Source of the DNA: Nocardioides lijunqiniae
Lineage (GTDB): Bacteria; Actinomycetota; Actinomycetes; Propionibacteriales; Nocardioidaceae
Direction of reading: 5' to 3'
Assembly (NCBI RefSeq): GCF_015024225.1
Contig: NZ_JACJGM010000003.1
Span: forward strand, 62,001 to 126,000
DNA length: 64,000 nucleotides
The notes beneath the pieces are model-generated. The model was not told the origin of the DNA. It worked only from the letters and a program-made list of their open reading frames with translations, and made no database searches. The position numbers and the translations under genes are program-made. This document shows, in pieces, positions 51,757 through 61,870 of this stretch. Position 1 is the stretch's first letter. Every line of letters starts with the position of its first letter.

Positions 51757-52641
51757 TCAGGCCGGTTTCGACGTCCGTCCGTCGAGCACCAGGAGCAACG
51801 CCCACGTCACGGTGGCGGACACGAGTGCCGCGCCGAGCATGTGGAAGCCGACCAAGATCTCGGGCAGGTCGGTGAAGTACTGCACGAAGCCGATGGCGCC
51901 CTGGCTGAAGGAGACGGCCAGCAGCACGACGACGGCCCGGCGCGCCTCGCGCGACGCGCCGACGGCGATGAGCGCGAACAGCAGCCCGACGCTCAGGCCG
52001 AAGAACAGGAAGACGGAGTCGGCGTGGAGCTGGCTCACCTGGAGCGGGTCCAGCTCGTTGCGCTTGGACTCCAGGTCGCCGGCGTGCGGGCCGGAGCCGG
52101 TGACGACCGTGCCGATGTAGAGCACGACCCACGCGGCGGCGAAGGTCAGCCAGGCGAGGCCGACGAGGCCGCGCGCAGCCCGCTGCGGGTCAGGGTGGTC
52201 GATCCGTCGCAGGAACAGCACCGCGAGGCCGATGATCGCCATCGAGCACAGCAGGTGGAACGAGACGATCCACGGGTTCAGGTCGGTGAGCACGGTGATG
52301 CCGCCGATGACGGCCTGCGCCGGGATCCCCAGCGCGAGGACGATCGAGAGGCGGCGGAGCTCGCGCCGGCGGGTCTGCCAGGCCGAGACGAACGTCGCCA
52401 CGGCGATCGCCACGAGGACGAACGTCAGCATCCGGTTGCCGAACTCGATGGCGGCGTGGAGGGTCAGCTCGCCGTGGGGACGGAACGACTCCTCGGTGCA
52501 GCGGGGCCAGGTGGGGCAGCCGAGGCCCGAGCCGGTCAGTCGGACGGCGCCGCCGGTGACGACCAGCATGATGTTGGCGACCAGGGTGGCCCAGCCGAGC
52601 GGGCGCACCCAGCGCGCCAGGCTCCAGCGGGTGTCGGTCAC
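51757..52641 (-). CDS. ctaA: Heme A synthase
   Basis: 294 aa with about eight transmembrane helices. The four heme-ligand histidines are in HAAIEFGNRML, SFHLLCSMA, QLHADSVF and GFHMLGAAL. The Cys pair in GLGCPTWPRCTE is in the first outer loop, as in Bacillus-type CtaA. Oxidises heme O, made by CtaB, to heme A. GTG 52641 overlaps the ABC permease stop (GTGA), so it belongs to the ABC exporter operon. Confidence 0.94.
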   Translation of the reverse strand: MTDTRWSLARWVRPLGWATLVANIMLVVTGGAVRLTGSGLGCPTWPRCTEESFRPHGELTLHAAIEFGNRMLTFVLVAIAVATFVSAWQTRRRELRRLSIVLALGIPAQAVIGGITVLTDLNPWIVSFHLLCSMAIIGLAVLFLRRIDHPDPQRAARGLVGLAWLTFAAAWVVLYIGTVVTGSGPHAGDLESKRNELDPLQVSQLHADSVFLFFGLSVGLLFALIAVGASREARRAVVVLLAVSFSQGAIGFVQYFTDLPEILVGFHMLGAALVSATVTWALLLVLDGRTSKPA

Positions 52642-53410
52642 TCCCACGTGAACGTCCTCGCGGTGAGGACGGCGCCCCCGACGGCCCACCCGACGAGCAC
52701 GGCGAGCTCGCGCCAGGCGACGGCGGAGTCGAGGAGGGCGTCGCGCATGGCGTTGCCCAGCGCCCCCGAGGGCAGCCACCGGACGACCTCGCCGAAGTCG
52801 CCGTACGCCGAGGTCGGCAGCACGACGGCGCCGCCCGCGAGCAGCAGCAGGTAGACGAGGTTGGCGGCGGCCAGCGTGGCCTCCGCACGCAGCGAGCCGG
52901 CCAGCGCGAGGCCCAGGCCGGCGAAGGCGGCGGTGCCGAGCACCAGCGAGAGGAGCACGGCGACGACGTCGACGCGGGGCGACCAGCCCATGGCGAGCCC
53001 GACTCCGGAGATGACCGCGACCTGGAGCACCTCGACCAGCAGGAGGGCGCCGACCTTGCCGGCGAGGAGGCCGGTGCGCGACAGGGGAGAGGTGCCCAAG
53101 CGCTTGATGACGCCGTAGCGGCGCTCGAAGCCGGTGGCGATCGCCAGTGAGGTGAACGCCGTCGACATGATCGCCAGCGCCAGGACGCCGGGGGTGAGCA
53201 CGTCGACGGCGGGGCGCGAGAAGTCCAGGCCGATCCGGTCGGCGCCCTGGACGCCGCCGACCAGCACGATCGCCGGGATGACGACGGCCAGCAGCAGCTG
53301 CTCGCCGTTGCGCAGCATCAGCCGCGCCTCCATGCCGGCCTGCGCCAGGACCATGCGGGGGAGCGGTGCGGCTCCGGGCATCGGGGTGAAGGTGCCAGTG
53401 GTGGGGCCGG

Positions 53411-53414
<4 letters not shown>
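52638..53414 (-). CDS. ABC-2 type transporter permease
   Basis: 258 aa with about six transmembrane helices, typical of the DrrB/YhfP ABC-2 export permeases (AIMSTAFTSLAIATGFERRYG, KRLGTSPLSRTGLLAGK). Its GTG 53414 overlaps the ATPase stop (GTGA). ABC exporters next to ctaA/ctaB occur widely in actinobacteria and Bacillus relatives, but the substrate is not known. Confidence 0.88.
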
Positions 53415-54349
<935 letters not shown>

Positions 54350-54352
54350 CGC

Positions 54353-54362
54353 AGTCTAGGGT
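54353..54362. promoter_or_regulatory. Overlapping divergent -10 elements
   Basis: Ten bases AGTCTAGGGT contain TAGACT for the ABC operon (minus) and TAGGGT for the 54370 gene (plus), sharing the central TA. The plus hexamer ends 7 nt before GTG 54370. Confidence 0.45.
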
Positions 54363-54369
54363 TGCGGCC

Positions 54370-54735
54370 GTGAACGTCTGGGTCATGGGTGCGGTGCTCG
54401 TGCTGGCCGCCGTGACCTTGCTCGCGGTGGCGGTCCTGCTGGTGCGAGACGAGCCGGCCGGTGACCGCGAGTTCGTCGTGATGGGCGCGGCCGAGGCGGT
54501 GCTGCTGGTCCAGCTGGTGCTCGGGCTGGTGCTGCTGTCGGGCACGGAGCGGGAGATGTCGGGGGTGCTGTTCGTGAGCTACCTGGTCGGCGTCGCGCTC
54601 GCCCTTCCCATCGGCGCCTTCTGGTCGCTGGCCGAGCGCTCGCGCGCCGGGACGGCCGTGCTCGGCGTCGCGACCTTCACGGTCGTGGCTCTCGAGCTGC
54701 GCCTGTGGGCGATCTGGGGAGGCGCCGGTGCGTGA
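54370..54735 (+). CDS. Small integral membrane protein A
   Basis: 121 aa with four predicted transmembrane helices (about residues 6-24, 36-57, 65-85 and 95-115). No family motif recognised. Its 3' end overlaps the next membrane protein by 8 bp. A conserved pair upstream of suf is likely, but the role is unknown. Start GTG 54370 is 7 nt after TAGGGT. Confidence 0.7.
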   Translation: MNVWVMGAVLVLAAVTLLAVAVLLVRDEPAGDREFVVMGAAEAVLLVQLVLGLVLLSGTEREMSGVLFVSYLVGVALALPIGAFWSLAERSRAGTAVLGVATFTVVALELRLWAIWGGAGA

Positions 54736-55135
54736 CCTCTCCGCCGGCCCCGGACGGGTGCTGGTCTTCGTCTACGGCGTCTTCGCGGTCGCCGCGACCG
54801 GCCGGTCGCTGGTCCAGCTCGGCACGGCCGCCGACCGCGCTCCGGTCGCCTACTCCCTCTCGCTGCTCGCCGCCGTCATCTACCTCGTCGCGACCACCTG
54901 CCTGCTGCTGGGCGGGCCGCGCGCCTGGTGGATCGCGGTGGCCGCGGTCTCGGTGGAGCTCGCCGGGGTCGCGCTGGTGGGGGTGCTCAGCTACGTCGTG
55001 ACCGACTGGTTCCCCGACAAGACGGTGTGGTCGCACTTCGGTCAGGGCTACGCCTTCCTGCCCCTCGTGCTGCCCTTCGCCGGCCTCGCCTGGCTGCGCG
55101 CGACGAGACCCGGGTCACACCCTGCTGCCGGGTAA
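54728..55135 (+). CDS. Small integral membrane protein B
   Basis: 135 aa with four predicted transmembrane helices ([69 protein letters not shown]). Translationally coupled to protein A. Its stop codon lies inside the iron-box-like palindrome in front of sufR, so transcription from here could read into suf. Function unknown. Confidence 0.7.
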   Translation: MRDLSAGPGRVLVFVYGVFAVAATGRSLVQLGTAADRAPVAYSLSLLAAVIYLVATTCLLLGGPRAWWIAVAAVSVELAGVALVGVLSYVVTDWFPDKTVWSHFGQGYAFLPLVLPFAGLAWLRATRPGSHPAAG

Positions 55136-55146
55136 GGCTCACCTTC
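55128..55146. promoter_or_regulatory. IdeR/DmdR-type iron box upstream of sufR
   Basis: The centre GGTAAGGCTCACCT fits the DtxR/IdeR consensus TWAGGTWAGSCTWACCTWA at nearly all central positions; the outermost bases differ. The box lies about 40 nt before the sufR start and overlaps the stop of the upstream membrane gene. Iron-responsive control of Fe-S assembly would make sense. Confidence 0.55.
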
Positions 55147-55172
55147 CTTGAAGGACCCCCCGCATTAACGTC

Positions 55173-55187
55173 ACACTGGTGTTGTGG
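55173..55187. promoter_or_regulatory. SufR-like operator over the sufR start
   Basis: ACACT-GGTGT-TGTGG resembles the ACACT-N5-TGTGA motif I recall being proposed for mycobacterial SufR, missing only the last base. It covers the GTG start codon at 55184. A TTGAAG (55148-55153), 18-nt spacer, CACACT (55172-55177) promoter would make the mRNA leaderless and put the operator on the start site. The motif memory is unverified. Confidence 0.4.
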
Positions 55188-55891
55188 AATTCAACGAGGC
55201 GCCCGTCAGCGGGCCCGACCAGACGACGCGACAGCGCGTCGTGCGGTCGATCCTCGTCGACGGACCGTCCACCGCCGCAGCGCTGGCGGAGCGGCTCGCC
55301 CTGACGCCGGCCGCCGTACGCCGCCACCTCGACCAGCTGGTCGAGGAGGGCGCCGTGGAGGCACGCGAGCCGCGCTCGCAGGGCACCCGCGGCCGCGGTC
55401 GCCCGGCCAAGCTGTTCGCGCTCACCGAGGTCGGCCGCGACGGCTTCGACCAGAAGTACGACGACCTCGCCGTGCTGGCCCTGCGCTTCCTGGCCGAGAC
55501 CGGTGGCGAGGAGGCCGTCCGCGCCTTCGCCGACCGTCGCGTCGCGTTCGTCGAGGAGCGCTTCGGCCCCGTGAGCGCCGCCGAGCCCGACCTCAGCCCG
55601 GCCGAGGTCCTCGCTCGGATCTTCACCGAGGAGGGCTACGCCGCCTCGGTGCGCCAGCTTCCCGTCGTGGGGGAGCAGCTGTGCCAGCAGCACTGCCCGG
55701 TCTCCCACGTCGCCCACGAGTTCCCGCAGCTGTGCGAGGCCGAGACCGCGGCGATCAGCCGCGTGCTCGACCACCACGTCCAGCGACTTGCCACCATCGC
55801 GCACGGCGACGGGGTCTGCACCACGTGCATCCCCGGCGCCGCCGCCACCAGCCCAGGCTCGACCAACCAGAAGGAGAGGGTCACCGGATGA
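55184..55891 (+). CDS. sufR: Fe-S-sensing repressor SufR
   Basis: 235 aa. The winged helix ([33 protein letters not shown]) is followed by a C-terminal region with the cluster cysteines [24 protein letters not shown] and GVCTTC. SufR represses suf when its own Fe-S cluster is intact. It is the first gene of the suf operon; its stop overlaps the sufB start (ATGA). The two candidate operators directly upstream indicate autorepression and iron control. Confidence 0.92.
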   Translation: MEFNEAPVSGPDQTTRQRVVRSILVDGPSTAAALAERLALTPAAVRRHLDQLVEEGAVEAREPRSQGTRGRGRPAKLFALTEVGRDGFDQKYDDLAVLALRFLAETGGEEAVRAFADRRVAFVEERFGPVSAAEPDLSPAEVLARIFTEEGYAASVRQLPVVGEQLCQQHCPVSHVAHEFPQLCEAETAAISRVLDHHVQRLATIAHGDGVCTTCIPGAAATSPGSTNQKERVTG

Positions 55892-57306
55892 CCTCCATCG
55901 AAGAGCTCAACCCCGAGCTCCAGGGAATCGGCCGCTACGACTTCGGCTGGGCCGACACCGACGTCGCGGGTGCCACCGCGAAGCGAGGACTCAGCGAGGA
56001 CGTCGTCCGCAACATCTCCGCGCTCAAGAACGAGCCGCAGTGGATGCTCGACCTGCGCCTGAAGGGCCTCAAGCTCTTCCACCGCAAGCCGATGCCCACG
56101 TGGGGCTCCGACCTCGGCGCGATCGACTTCGACAACATCAAGTACTTCGTGCGCTCCAGCGAGAAGCAGGCCGCGACGTGGGACGACCTCCCCGAGGAGA
56201 TCAAGAACACCTACGACAAGCTCGGCATCCCCGAGGCGGAGAAGCAGCGCCTCGTGTCCGGCGTGGCCGCGCAGTACGAGTCCGAGGTCGTCTACCACTC
56301 GATCCGCGAGGACCTCGAGGCCCAGGGCGTGCTCTTCCTCGATACCGACACCGCCCTGCGCGAGCAGCCCGAGCTGTTCCAGGAGTACTTCGGCACCGTC
56401 ATCCCCGTCGGTGACAACAAGTTCGCCGCGCTCAACACCTCGGTGTGGTCCGGTGGCTCGTTCATCTACGTGCCCAAGGGCGTCCACGTGGACATCCCGC
56501 TCCAGGCCTACTTCCGGATCAACACCGAGAACATGGGCCAGTTCGAGCGCACGCTGATCATCGTCGACGAGGACGCCTACGTGCACTACGTCGAGGGCTG
56601 CACCGCGCCGATCTACTCCTCCGACTCGCTGCACTCCGCGGTCGTGGAGATCATCGTGAAGAAGGGCGGCCGCTGCCGCTACACGACCATCCAGAACTGG
56701 TCGAACAACGTCTACAACCTCGTCACCAAGCGCGCGACGTGCGAGGCCGGCGCGACCATGGAGTGGGTCGACGGCAACATCGGCTCCAAGGTGACGATGA
56801 AGTACCCCGCCGTCTACCTCATGGGCGAGCACGCCAAGGGCGAGACGCTGTCGATCGCCTTCGCCGGCGAGGGCCAGCACCAGGACGCCGGCGCCAAGAT
56901 GGTCCACGCCGCGCCGAACACCTCCAGCTCGATCCTGAGCAAGTCGGTGGCGCGAGGCGGCGGCCGCACGTCGTACCGCGGGCTGATCCAGATCAACGAG
57001 GGCGCCCACGGCTCGAAGTCCAACGTGCTGTGCGACGCGCTCCTGGTCGACCAGATCAGCCGCTCCGACACCTACCCCTACGTCGACATCCGCGAGGACG
57101 ACGTCTCGATGGGGCACGAGGCGAGCGTCTCGAAGGTGTCTGACGACCAGCTCTTCTACCTGATGTCGCGCGGCATGGAGCAGGACGAGGCCATGGCGAT
57201 GATCGTGCGCGGGTTCATCGAGCCGATCGCCAAGGAGCTCCCGATGGAGTACGCCCTCGAGCTCAACCGGCTCATCGAGCTCCAGATGGAGGGGGCCGTC
57301 GGCTGA
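55888..57306 (+). CDS. sufB: Fe-S cluster assembly scaffold SufB
   Basis: 472 aa. Seen: [45 protein letters not shown], the core Cys region [16 protein letters not shown], and [22 protein letters not shown] at the C-terminus. With SufC and SufD it forms the SufBC2D scaffold on which clusters are built. ATGA overlap with sufR. Confidence 0.97.
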   Translation: MTSIEELNPELQGIGRYDFGWADTDVAGATAKRGLSEDVVRNISALKNEPQWMLDLRLKGLKLFHRKPMPTWGSDLGAIDFDNIKYFVRSSEKQAATWDDLPEEIKNTYDKLGIPEAEKQRLVSGVAAQYESEVVYHSIREDLEAQGVLFLDTDTALREQPELFQEYFGTVIPVGDNKFAALNTSVWSGGSFIYVPKGVHVDIPLQAYFRINTENMGQFERTLIIVDEDAYVHYVEGCTAPIYSSDSLHSAVVEIIVKKGGRCRYTTIQNWSNNVYNLVTKRATCEAGATMEWVDGNIGSKVTMKYPAVYLMGEHAKGETLSIAFAGEGQHQDAGAKMVHAAPNTSSSILSKSVARGGGRTSYRGLIQINEGAHGSKSNVLCDALLVDQISRSDTYPYVDIREDDVSMGHEASVSKVSDDQLFYLMSRGMEQDEAMAMIVRGFIEPIAKELPMEYALELNRLIELQMEGAVG

Positions 57307-57352
57307 CCGCCGACCCCTCTCCGACCACCTGCAACGCGAGGAAGACGACGTA

Positions 57353-58570
57353 GTGACTGTGACCGATGCTGCACGCGAGAGCGTGGAGTCGATGCTCGAG
57401 ACCAAGAAGATCGAGAGCCACCTCAACCCGACCGGGTCCTTCGACCTGGCCGACCACCCGGTCCCCACGGGGCGCGAGGAGATCTGGCGGTTCACCCCGC
57501 TCAAGCGCCTGCGCGGGCTGCACGCCGAGGCGGAGTTCGCCGCCCCGACGAGCGCGACGGAGTGGAACACCCCGGCCGGCGTGCGCATCGAGGTCGTCGA
57601 GGGTGACGAGGCCCGGGCCCTGCGCGGCGTGAGCGGGCTCGTGCCCAACACGCGGTTCGCCGCGCGGGTGCTGGCCGAGGTGCCCTCGACCCTGCTGGTC
57701 GACGTGCCGGCGGAGGCCGACGTGTCCGAGCCGATCCACGTGCGGGTCCAGGGCCAGGACGCCGGTTCCGCGGAGGCGGCCCACGTCGTGCTGCGCTTCG
57801 GCGCCCACTCGCGGTCCGTCGTGGTCCTCGACCACAGCGGCCACGCCTCGCTCGCCCAGGTGGTCGAGGTCGTCGCCGGCGACGGCGCGCAGGTCTCGGT
57901 CGTCTCGCTGCAGGACTGGTCCGACGACGCCGTCCACCTGACCCACCACGAGGCCAGCGTCGGTCGCGACGCGACGTACAAGCACGTGGCGATCAGCTTC
58001 GGCGGCGACGTCGTGCGGATGGACTCCAACGTCCACTACGCCGGACCCGGCGGCTCCGCGGAGCTGCTCGGCCTCTACTTCGCCGACGAGGGCCAGCACA
58101 TCGAGCACCGGCTCTTCGCCGACCACAACGAGCCCCGCACCAAGAGCAACGTCGTCTACAAGGGCGCGCTGCAGGGCCAGGGCGCGCACACGGTGTGGGT
58201 CGGCAACGTCCTGATCCGCCAGGTGGCGGAGGGCATCGAGACCTACGAGGAGAACCGCAACCTCGTGCTCACCGACGGCTGCCAGGCCGACTCGGTGCCG
58301 AACCTCGAGATCGAGACCGGCGAGATCGAGGGCGCGGGCCACGCGTCCGCCACCGGCCGCTTCGACGACGAGCAGCTGTTCTACCTCCGTGCCCGCGGCA
58401 TCGCCGAGGCCGAGGCCCGTCGCCTGGTCGTGCACGGGTTCTTCAACGACCTGATCCGCAAGATCGGCGTCGCCTCGCTCGAGGAGAAGCTGATGGCGAC
58501 CGTCGAGGACGAGCTGTCCAAGAACGTCCTCAAGGACGTCACCGGGGACGTGACGGAGGTCGGCGTCTGA
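57353..58570 (+). CDS. sufD: Fe-S cluster assembly protein SufD
   Basis: 405 aa, SufB paralogue: REEIWRFTPLKRLRG near the N-terminus, beta-helix core with LGLYFADEGQHIEHRL, TKSNVVYKGALQGQGAHTVW, and the C-terminal GHASATGRFDDEQLFYLRARG segment with the conserved His. GTG 57353 with GAGGAAG upstream, 46 nt after sufB. Confidence 0.96.
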   Translation: MTVTDAARESVESMLETKKIESHLNPTGSFDLADHPVPTGREEIWRFTPLKRLRGLHAEAEFAAPTSATEWNTPAGVRIEVVEGDEARALRGVSGLVPNTRFAARVLAEVPSTLLVDVPAEADVSEPIHVRVQGQDAGSAEAAHVVLRFGAHSRSVVVLDHSGHASLAQVVEVVAGDGAQVSVVSLQDWSDDAVHLTHHEASVGRDATYKHVAISFGGDVVRMDSNVHYAGPGGSAELLGLYFADEGQHIEHRLFADHNEPRTKSNVVYKGALQGQGAHTVWVGNVLIRQVAEGIETYEENRNLVLTDGCQADSVPNLEIETGEIEGAGHASATGRFDDEQLFYLRARGIAEAEARRLVVHGFFNDLIRKIGVASLEEKLMATVEDELSKNVLKDVTGDVTEVGV

Positions 58571-58905
58571 TGGCCTTCGAGCTCGCCTGCGCCCTGAGCG
58601 ACGTCCCCACCGATGAGGCCCTCGGGGTCACCGTCGGGGGAGTCGACCTCGCGGTCGCGCGTCACGAGGACGAGGTCTTCGCGCTGCAGGACCTCTGCTC
58701 CCACGCGGCGGTCGCGCTGAGCGAGGGCGAGGTGGAGGACTGCACGGTCGAGTGCTGGCTCCACGGCTCGCGCTTCGACCTGCGCACCGGCAAGCCGAGC
58801 GGGTTCCCCGCCACGGAGCCGGTCGCCACCTTCCCGGTCGAGGTCCGCGACGACGGCGTCTACGTCGACGTCTCGTCCACCCTCAACGGCGTCCGTCCCA
58901 GCTGA
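58570..58905 (+). CDS. Rieske-type ferredoxin in the suf operon
   Basis: 111 aa Rieske domain: ligands CSH (LCSHAAVAL) and CWLH (VECWLHGSRFD). Soluble, with no signal or membrane segment. It starts inside the sufD stop codon (TGATG) and ends 47 nt before sufC. Ferredoxins of this NirD/BphF-like type occur in actinobacterial suf operons and probably bring electrons for cluster assembly; the exact role is not established. Confidence 0.88.
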   Translation: MAFELACALSDVPTDEALGVTVGGVDLAVARHEDEVFALQDLCSHAAVALSEGEVEDCTVECWLHGSRFDLRTGKPSGFPATEPVATFPVEVRDDGVYVDVSSTLNGVRPS

Positions 58906-58952
58906 GGTCCAGCACCTCCACCCTCGAACTTCCGCAGAACCTAGGAGACACA

Positions 58953-59708
58953 ATGAGCACCCTCCAGATCACCGACCTGCACGTCTCGGTCGACACCGAG
59001 GACGGCCCCAAGCAGATCCTCAAGGGCGTCACGCTGACGATCGACGACGGCGAGACCCACGCGATCATGGGGCCCAACGGCTCCGGCAAGTCCACGCTGG
59101 CCTACTCGATCGCCGGTCACCCGAAGTACACGGTCACGGGCGGCAGCGTGACCCTCGACGGCGAGGACGTCCTCGCGATGTCCGTCGACGAGCGCGCCCG
59201 CGCCGGCCTGTTCCTGGCGATGCAGTACCCCGTGGAGGTGCCCGGCGTCTCGGTGTCGAACTTCCTGCGTACCGCCAAGACCGCCATCGACGGCGAGGCG
59301 CCCAAGCTGCGCCACTGGGTCAAGGACGTCAACAAGGCGCTCCAGGACCTGAACCTCGACCCGTCGTTCGGCACCCGCTCGGTCAACGAGGGCTTCTCCG
59401 GCGGCGAGAAGAAGCGCCACGAGATCGCCCAGCTCGAGCTGCTCGACCCCAAGGTCGCGATCCTCGACGAGACCGACTCCGGCCTCGACATCGACGCGCT
59501 CAAGGTCGTCTCCGACGGCGTCAACCGCTTCCGCGCGAAGGAGGGCAAGGGCGTCCTGCTGATCACGCACTACACCCGCATCCTGCGCTACATCACGCCC
59601 GACCGCGTGCACGTCTTCGTCGACGGCAAGATCGCCGACCAGGGCGGCCCGGAGCTGGCCGACCAGCTCGAGGCCGAGGGCTACGACAAGTACCTCACGA
59701 AGGTCTGA
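58953..59708 (+). CDS. sufC: Fe-S cluster assembly ATPase SufC
   Basis: 251 aa ABC ATPase. Walker A MGPNGSGKST, SufC-specific GLFLAMQYPVEVPGV, signature GFSGGEKKRHEI, Walker B VAILDETDSGLDIDALK, and the H-loop ITHYTRIL. Powers SufBC2D. ATG 58953 with TAGGAGA upstream. Confidence 0.97.
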   Translation: MSTLQITDLHVSVDTEDGPKQILKGVTLTIDDGETHAIMGPNGSGKSTLAYSIAGHPKYTVTGGSVTLDGEDVLAMSVDERARAGLFLAMQYPVEVPGVSVSNFLRTAKTAIDGEAPKLRHWVKDVNKALQDLNLDPSFGTRSVNEGFSGGEKKRHEIAQLELLDPKVAILDETDSGLDIDALKVVSDGVNRFRAKEGKGVLLITHYTRILRYITPDRVHVFVDGKIADQGGPELADQLEAEGYDKYLTKV

Positions 59709-59712
59709 CCCG

Positions 59713-60969
59713 ATGGACGGTCTTCTCCCCGAGCTGGACGTCATTCGCAAGGACTTCCCGATCCTCGAGCGGACGCTCGACAACGGGCAGCCGCTGGTCT
59801 ACCTCGACAGTGCCAACACCTCGCAGAAGCCCCAGGTCGTCATCGACACGATGGTCGACCACCTGGAGCGCCACAACGCGAACATCTCGCGGGCGATGCA
59901 CCAGCTCGGGGCGGAGTCGACCGAGGCGTTCGAGGCCGCGCGCGACAAGGTGGCGACGTTCATCGGCGCCCCCGACCGCGACGAGGTCATCTTCACCAAG
60001 AACGCCACGGAGGCGCTCAACCTCGTCGCCAACACGCTCGCCTGGGCGACCGGCGACCTGGCCATCGGCGAGGGCGACGAGGTCGTCATCACCGAGATGG
60101 AGCATCACTCCAACATCGTGCCGTGGCAGCTGCTCACCCAGCGCAAGGGTGCGACGCTGCGGTGGTTCGGGCTGACCGACGACGGCCGCCTCGACCTGTC
60201 GAACCTCGACGAGCTCGTCAACGAGCGCACCAAGGTCGTGTCGCTGACCTGGGTCTCCAACATGCTCGGCACGATCAACCCGATCACGCAGATCGCCCGC
60301 CGCGCCCACGAGGTCGGCGCGATCGTCGTCGTGGACGCCTCGCAGGCCGTGCCGCAGCTGCCCGTCGACGTCGCCGCCTCGGGCGCCGACCTGCTGGCCT
60401 TCACCGGCCACAAGGTCGTCGGGCCGACCGGCATCGGCGTGCTGTGGGGCAAGCGCGCGGTGCTCGACCAGCTGCCGCCGTTCCACGGGGGCGGCGAGAT
60501 GATCGAGACCGTCCGCATGGACATCTCGACGTACGCCGGCATCCCGCACAAGTTCGAGGCCGGCACCCCGCCGATCGTCGAGGCCATCGGCCTCGGCGCC
60601 GCGGTCGACTACCTCGGCCACATCGGCATGGAGGCCGTGCACGCCCACGAGCAGGCCATCACCCGCTACGCGCTCGAGGGCCTCGCCACCGTGCCGGGCC
60701 TGACGGTCCTGGGCCCGCTGGACGCGCGCGAGCGCGGCGGCGCGATCTCCTTCGAGGTCGAGGGCGTCCACCCCCACGACATCGCGCAGGTGCTCGACTC
60801 CCGCGGCATCGCCGTGCGCGCCGGCCACCACTGCGCCAAGCCCGCGCACGCGCGGTTCGGGGTGCAGAGCTCGACCCGGATGTCGTCGTACCTCTACACC
60901 ACGCCGAGCGAGATCGACGCCCTCGTCGAGGGGCTGGAATACACCCGGTCCTACTTCAAGTTGGGTTGA
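59713..60969 (+). CDS. sufS: Cysteine desulfurase SufS
   Basis: 418 aa PLP enzyme. Seen: FPILERTLDNGQPLVYLDS, FTKNATEALNLVAN, TEMEHHSNIVPWQLL, the PLP Lys in FTGHKVVGPTGIGVLW, and the persulfide Cys in GHHCAKPAHARFGV. Mobilises sulfur from cysteine and hands it to SufU, encoded 3 nt after its stop. Confidence 0.96.
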   Translation: MDGLLPELDVIRKDFPILERTLDNGQPLVYLDSANTSQKPQVVIDTMVDHLERHNANISRAMHQLGAESTEAFEAARDKVATFIGAPDRDEVIFTKNATEALNLVANTLAWATGDLAIGEGDEVVITEMEHHSNIVPWQLLTQRKGATLRWFGLTDDGRLDLSNLDELVNERTKVVSLTWVSNMLGTINPITQIARRAHEVGAIVVVDASQAVPQLPVDVAASGADLLAFTGHKVVGPTGIGVLWGKRAVLDQLPPFHGGGEMIETVRMDISTYAGIPHKFEAGTPPIVEAIGLGAAVDYLGHIGMEAVHAHEQAITRYALEGLATVPGLTVLGPLDARERGGAISFEVEGVHPHDIAQVLDSRGIAVRAGHHCAKPAHARFGVQSSTRMSSYLYTTPSEIDALVEGLEYTRSYFKLG

Positions 60970-60972
60970 GAG

Positions 60973-61440
60973 ATGAGCAACGAACTCGACGCGCTGTACC
61001 AGGAGATCATCCTGGACCACTACAAGCACCCTCACCACCAGGGGCTCCGCGAGCCCTTCGAGGCCGAGGTGCACCACGTCAACCCCACCTGCGGCGACGA
61101 GGTGACCCTGCGCGTCCACGTCGACGACGGGGTCGTGAGCGACGTCTCCTACGACGCCGTCGGCTGCTCGATCTCGCAGGCCTCGACCTCGGTCATGGCC
61201 GACCTGGTGATCGGCAAGCCGGTCGACGAGGCCATGAGCATCCACCAGGAGTTCCTGACCCTCATGCAGGGCAAGGGCACCGTCGTGCCGGACGAGGACG
61301 TCCTCGAGGACGGCATCGCGTTCGCCGGTGTCGCCAAGTTCCCGGCGCGCGTGAAGTGCGCTCTACTGTCATGGATGGCCTGGAAAGACGCCACCACCCA
61401 GGCGGGCGCGTCCGACGCGACCGCATCGAAGGAGATCTGA
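60973..61440 (+). CDS. sufU: Sulfurtransferase SufU
   Basis: 155 aa IscU-like, zinc-dependent sulfur acceptor. Three conserved Cys: NPTCGDEV, VGCSISQAST and RVKCALLSW, with the SufU-specific insertion between the second and third. ATG 60973. Its stop overlaps the next start (TGATG). Confidence 0.96.
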   Translation: MSNELDALYQEIILDHYKHPHHQGLREPFEAEVHHVNPTCGDEVTLRVHVDDGVVSDVSYDAVGCSISQASTSVMADLVIGKPVDEAMSIHQEFLTLMQGKGTVVPDEDVLEDGIAFAGVAKFPARVKCALLSWMAWKDATTQAGASDATASKEI

Positions 61441-61826
61441 TGGCTGACACTAGTTCTATCAACTATGGCGACCTGCCCGACGTACCCGAGGCAGCCCCGA
61501 CGGGCGGCGGCACCGCCACCGTGTCGATCGACGACGTCACCGAGGCCATGAAGGACGTCGTCGACCCCGAGCTGGGCATCAACGTCGTCGACCTCGGCCT
61601 CGTCTACGACGTCCACCTCGACGAGGGCAGCAACGTCGTCCTCGACATGACCCTGACGTCGGCGGCCTGCCCGCTGACCGACGTGATCATGGACCAGACC
61701 AACTCCGCCTTGGAGGGCATCGTCAACGACGTCGCCATCAACTGGGTCTGGATGCCGCCCTGGGGCCCGGACAAGATCACCCCCGACGGCCGTGAGCAGC
61801 TGCGCGCCCTCGGGTTCAATGTCTAG
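61440..61826 (+). CDS. sufT: Fe-S assembly factor SufT (MIP18/DUF59)
   Basis: 128 aa. DUF59 domain: MKDVVDPELGINVVDLGLVY, the Cys in TLTSAACPLTDVI and WMPPWGPDKIT near the end. SufT assists cluster maturation. Coupled to sufU; last of the canonical suf genes. Confidence 0.94.
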   Translation: MADTSSINYGDLPDVPEAAPTGGGTATVSIDDVTEAMKDVVDPELGINVVDLGLVYDVHLDEGSNVVLDMTLTSAACPLTDVIMDQTNSALEGIVNDVAINWVWMPPWGPDKITPDGREQLRALGFNV

Positions 61827-61870
61827 GCCGTGACCTGATCCTCATCCCCGCCGCCCGCGTCGAGCGCTGG

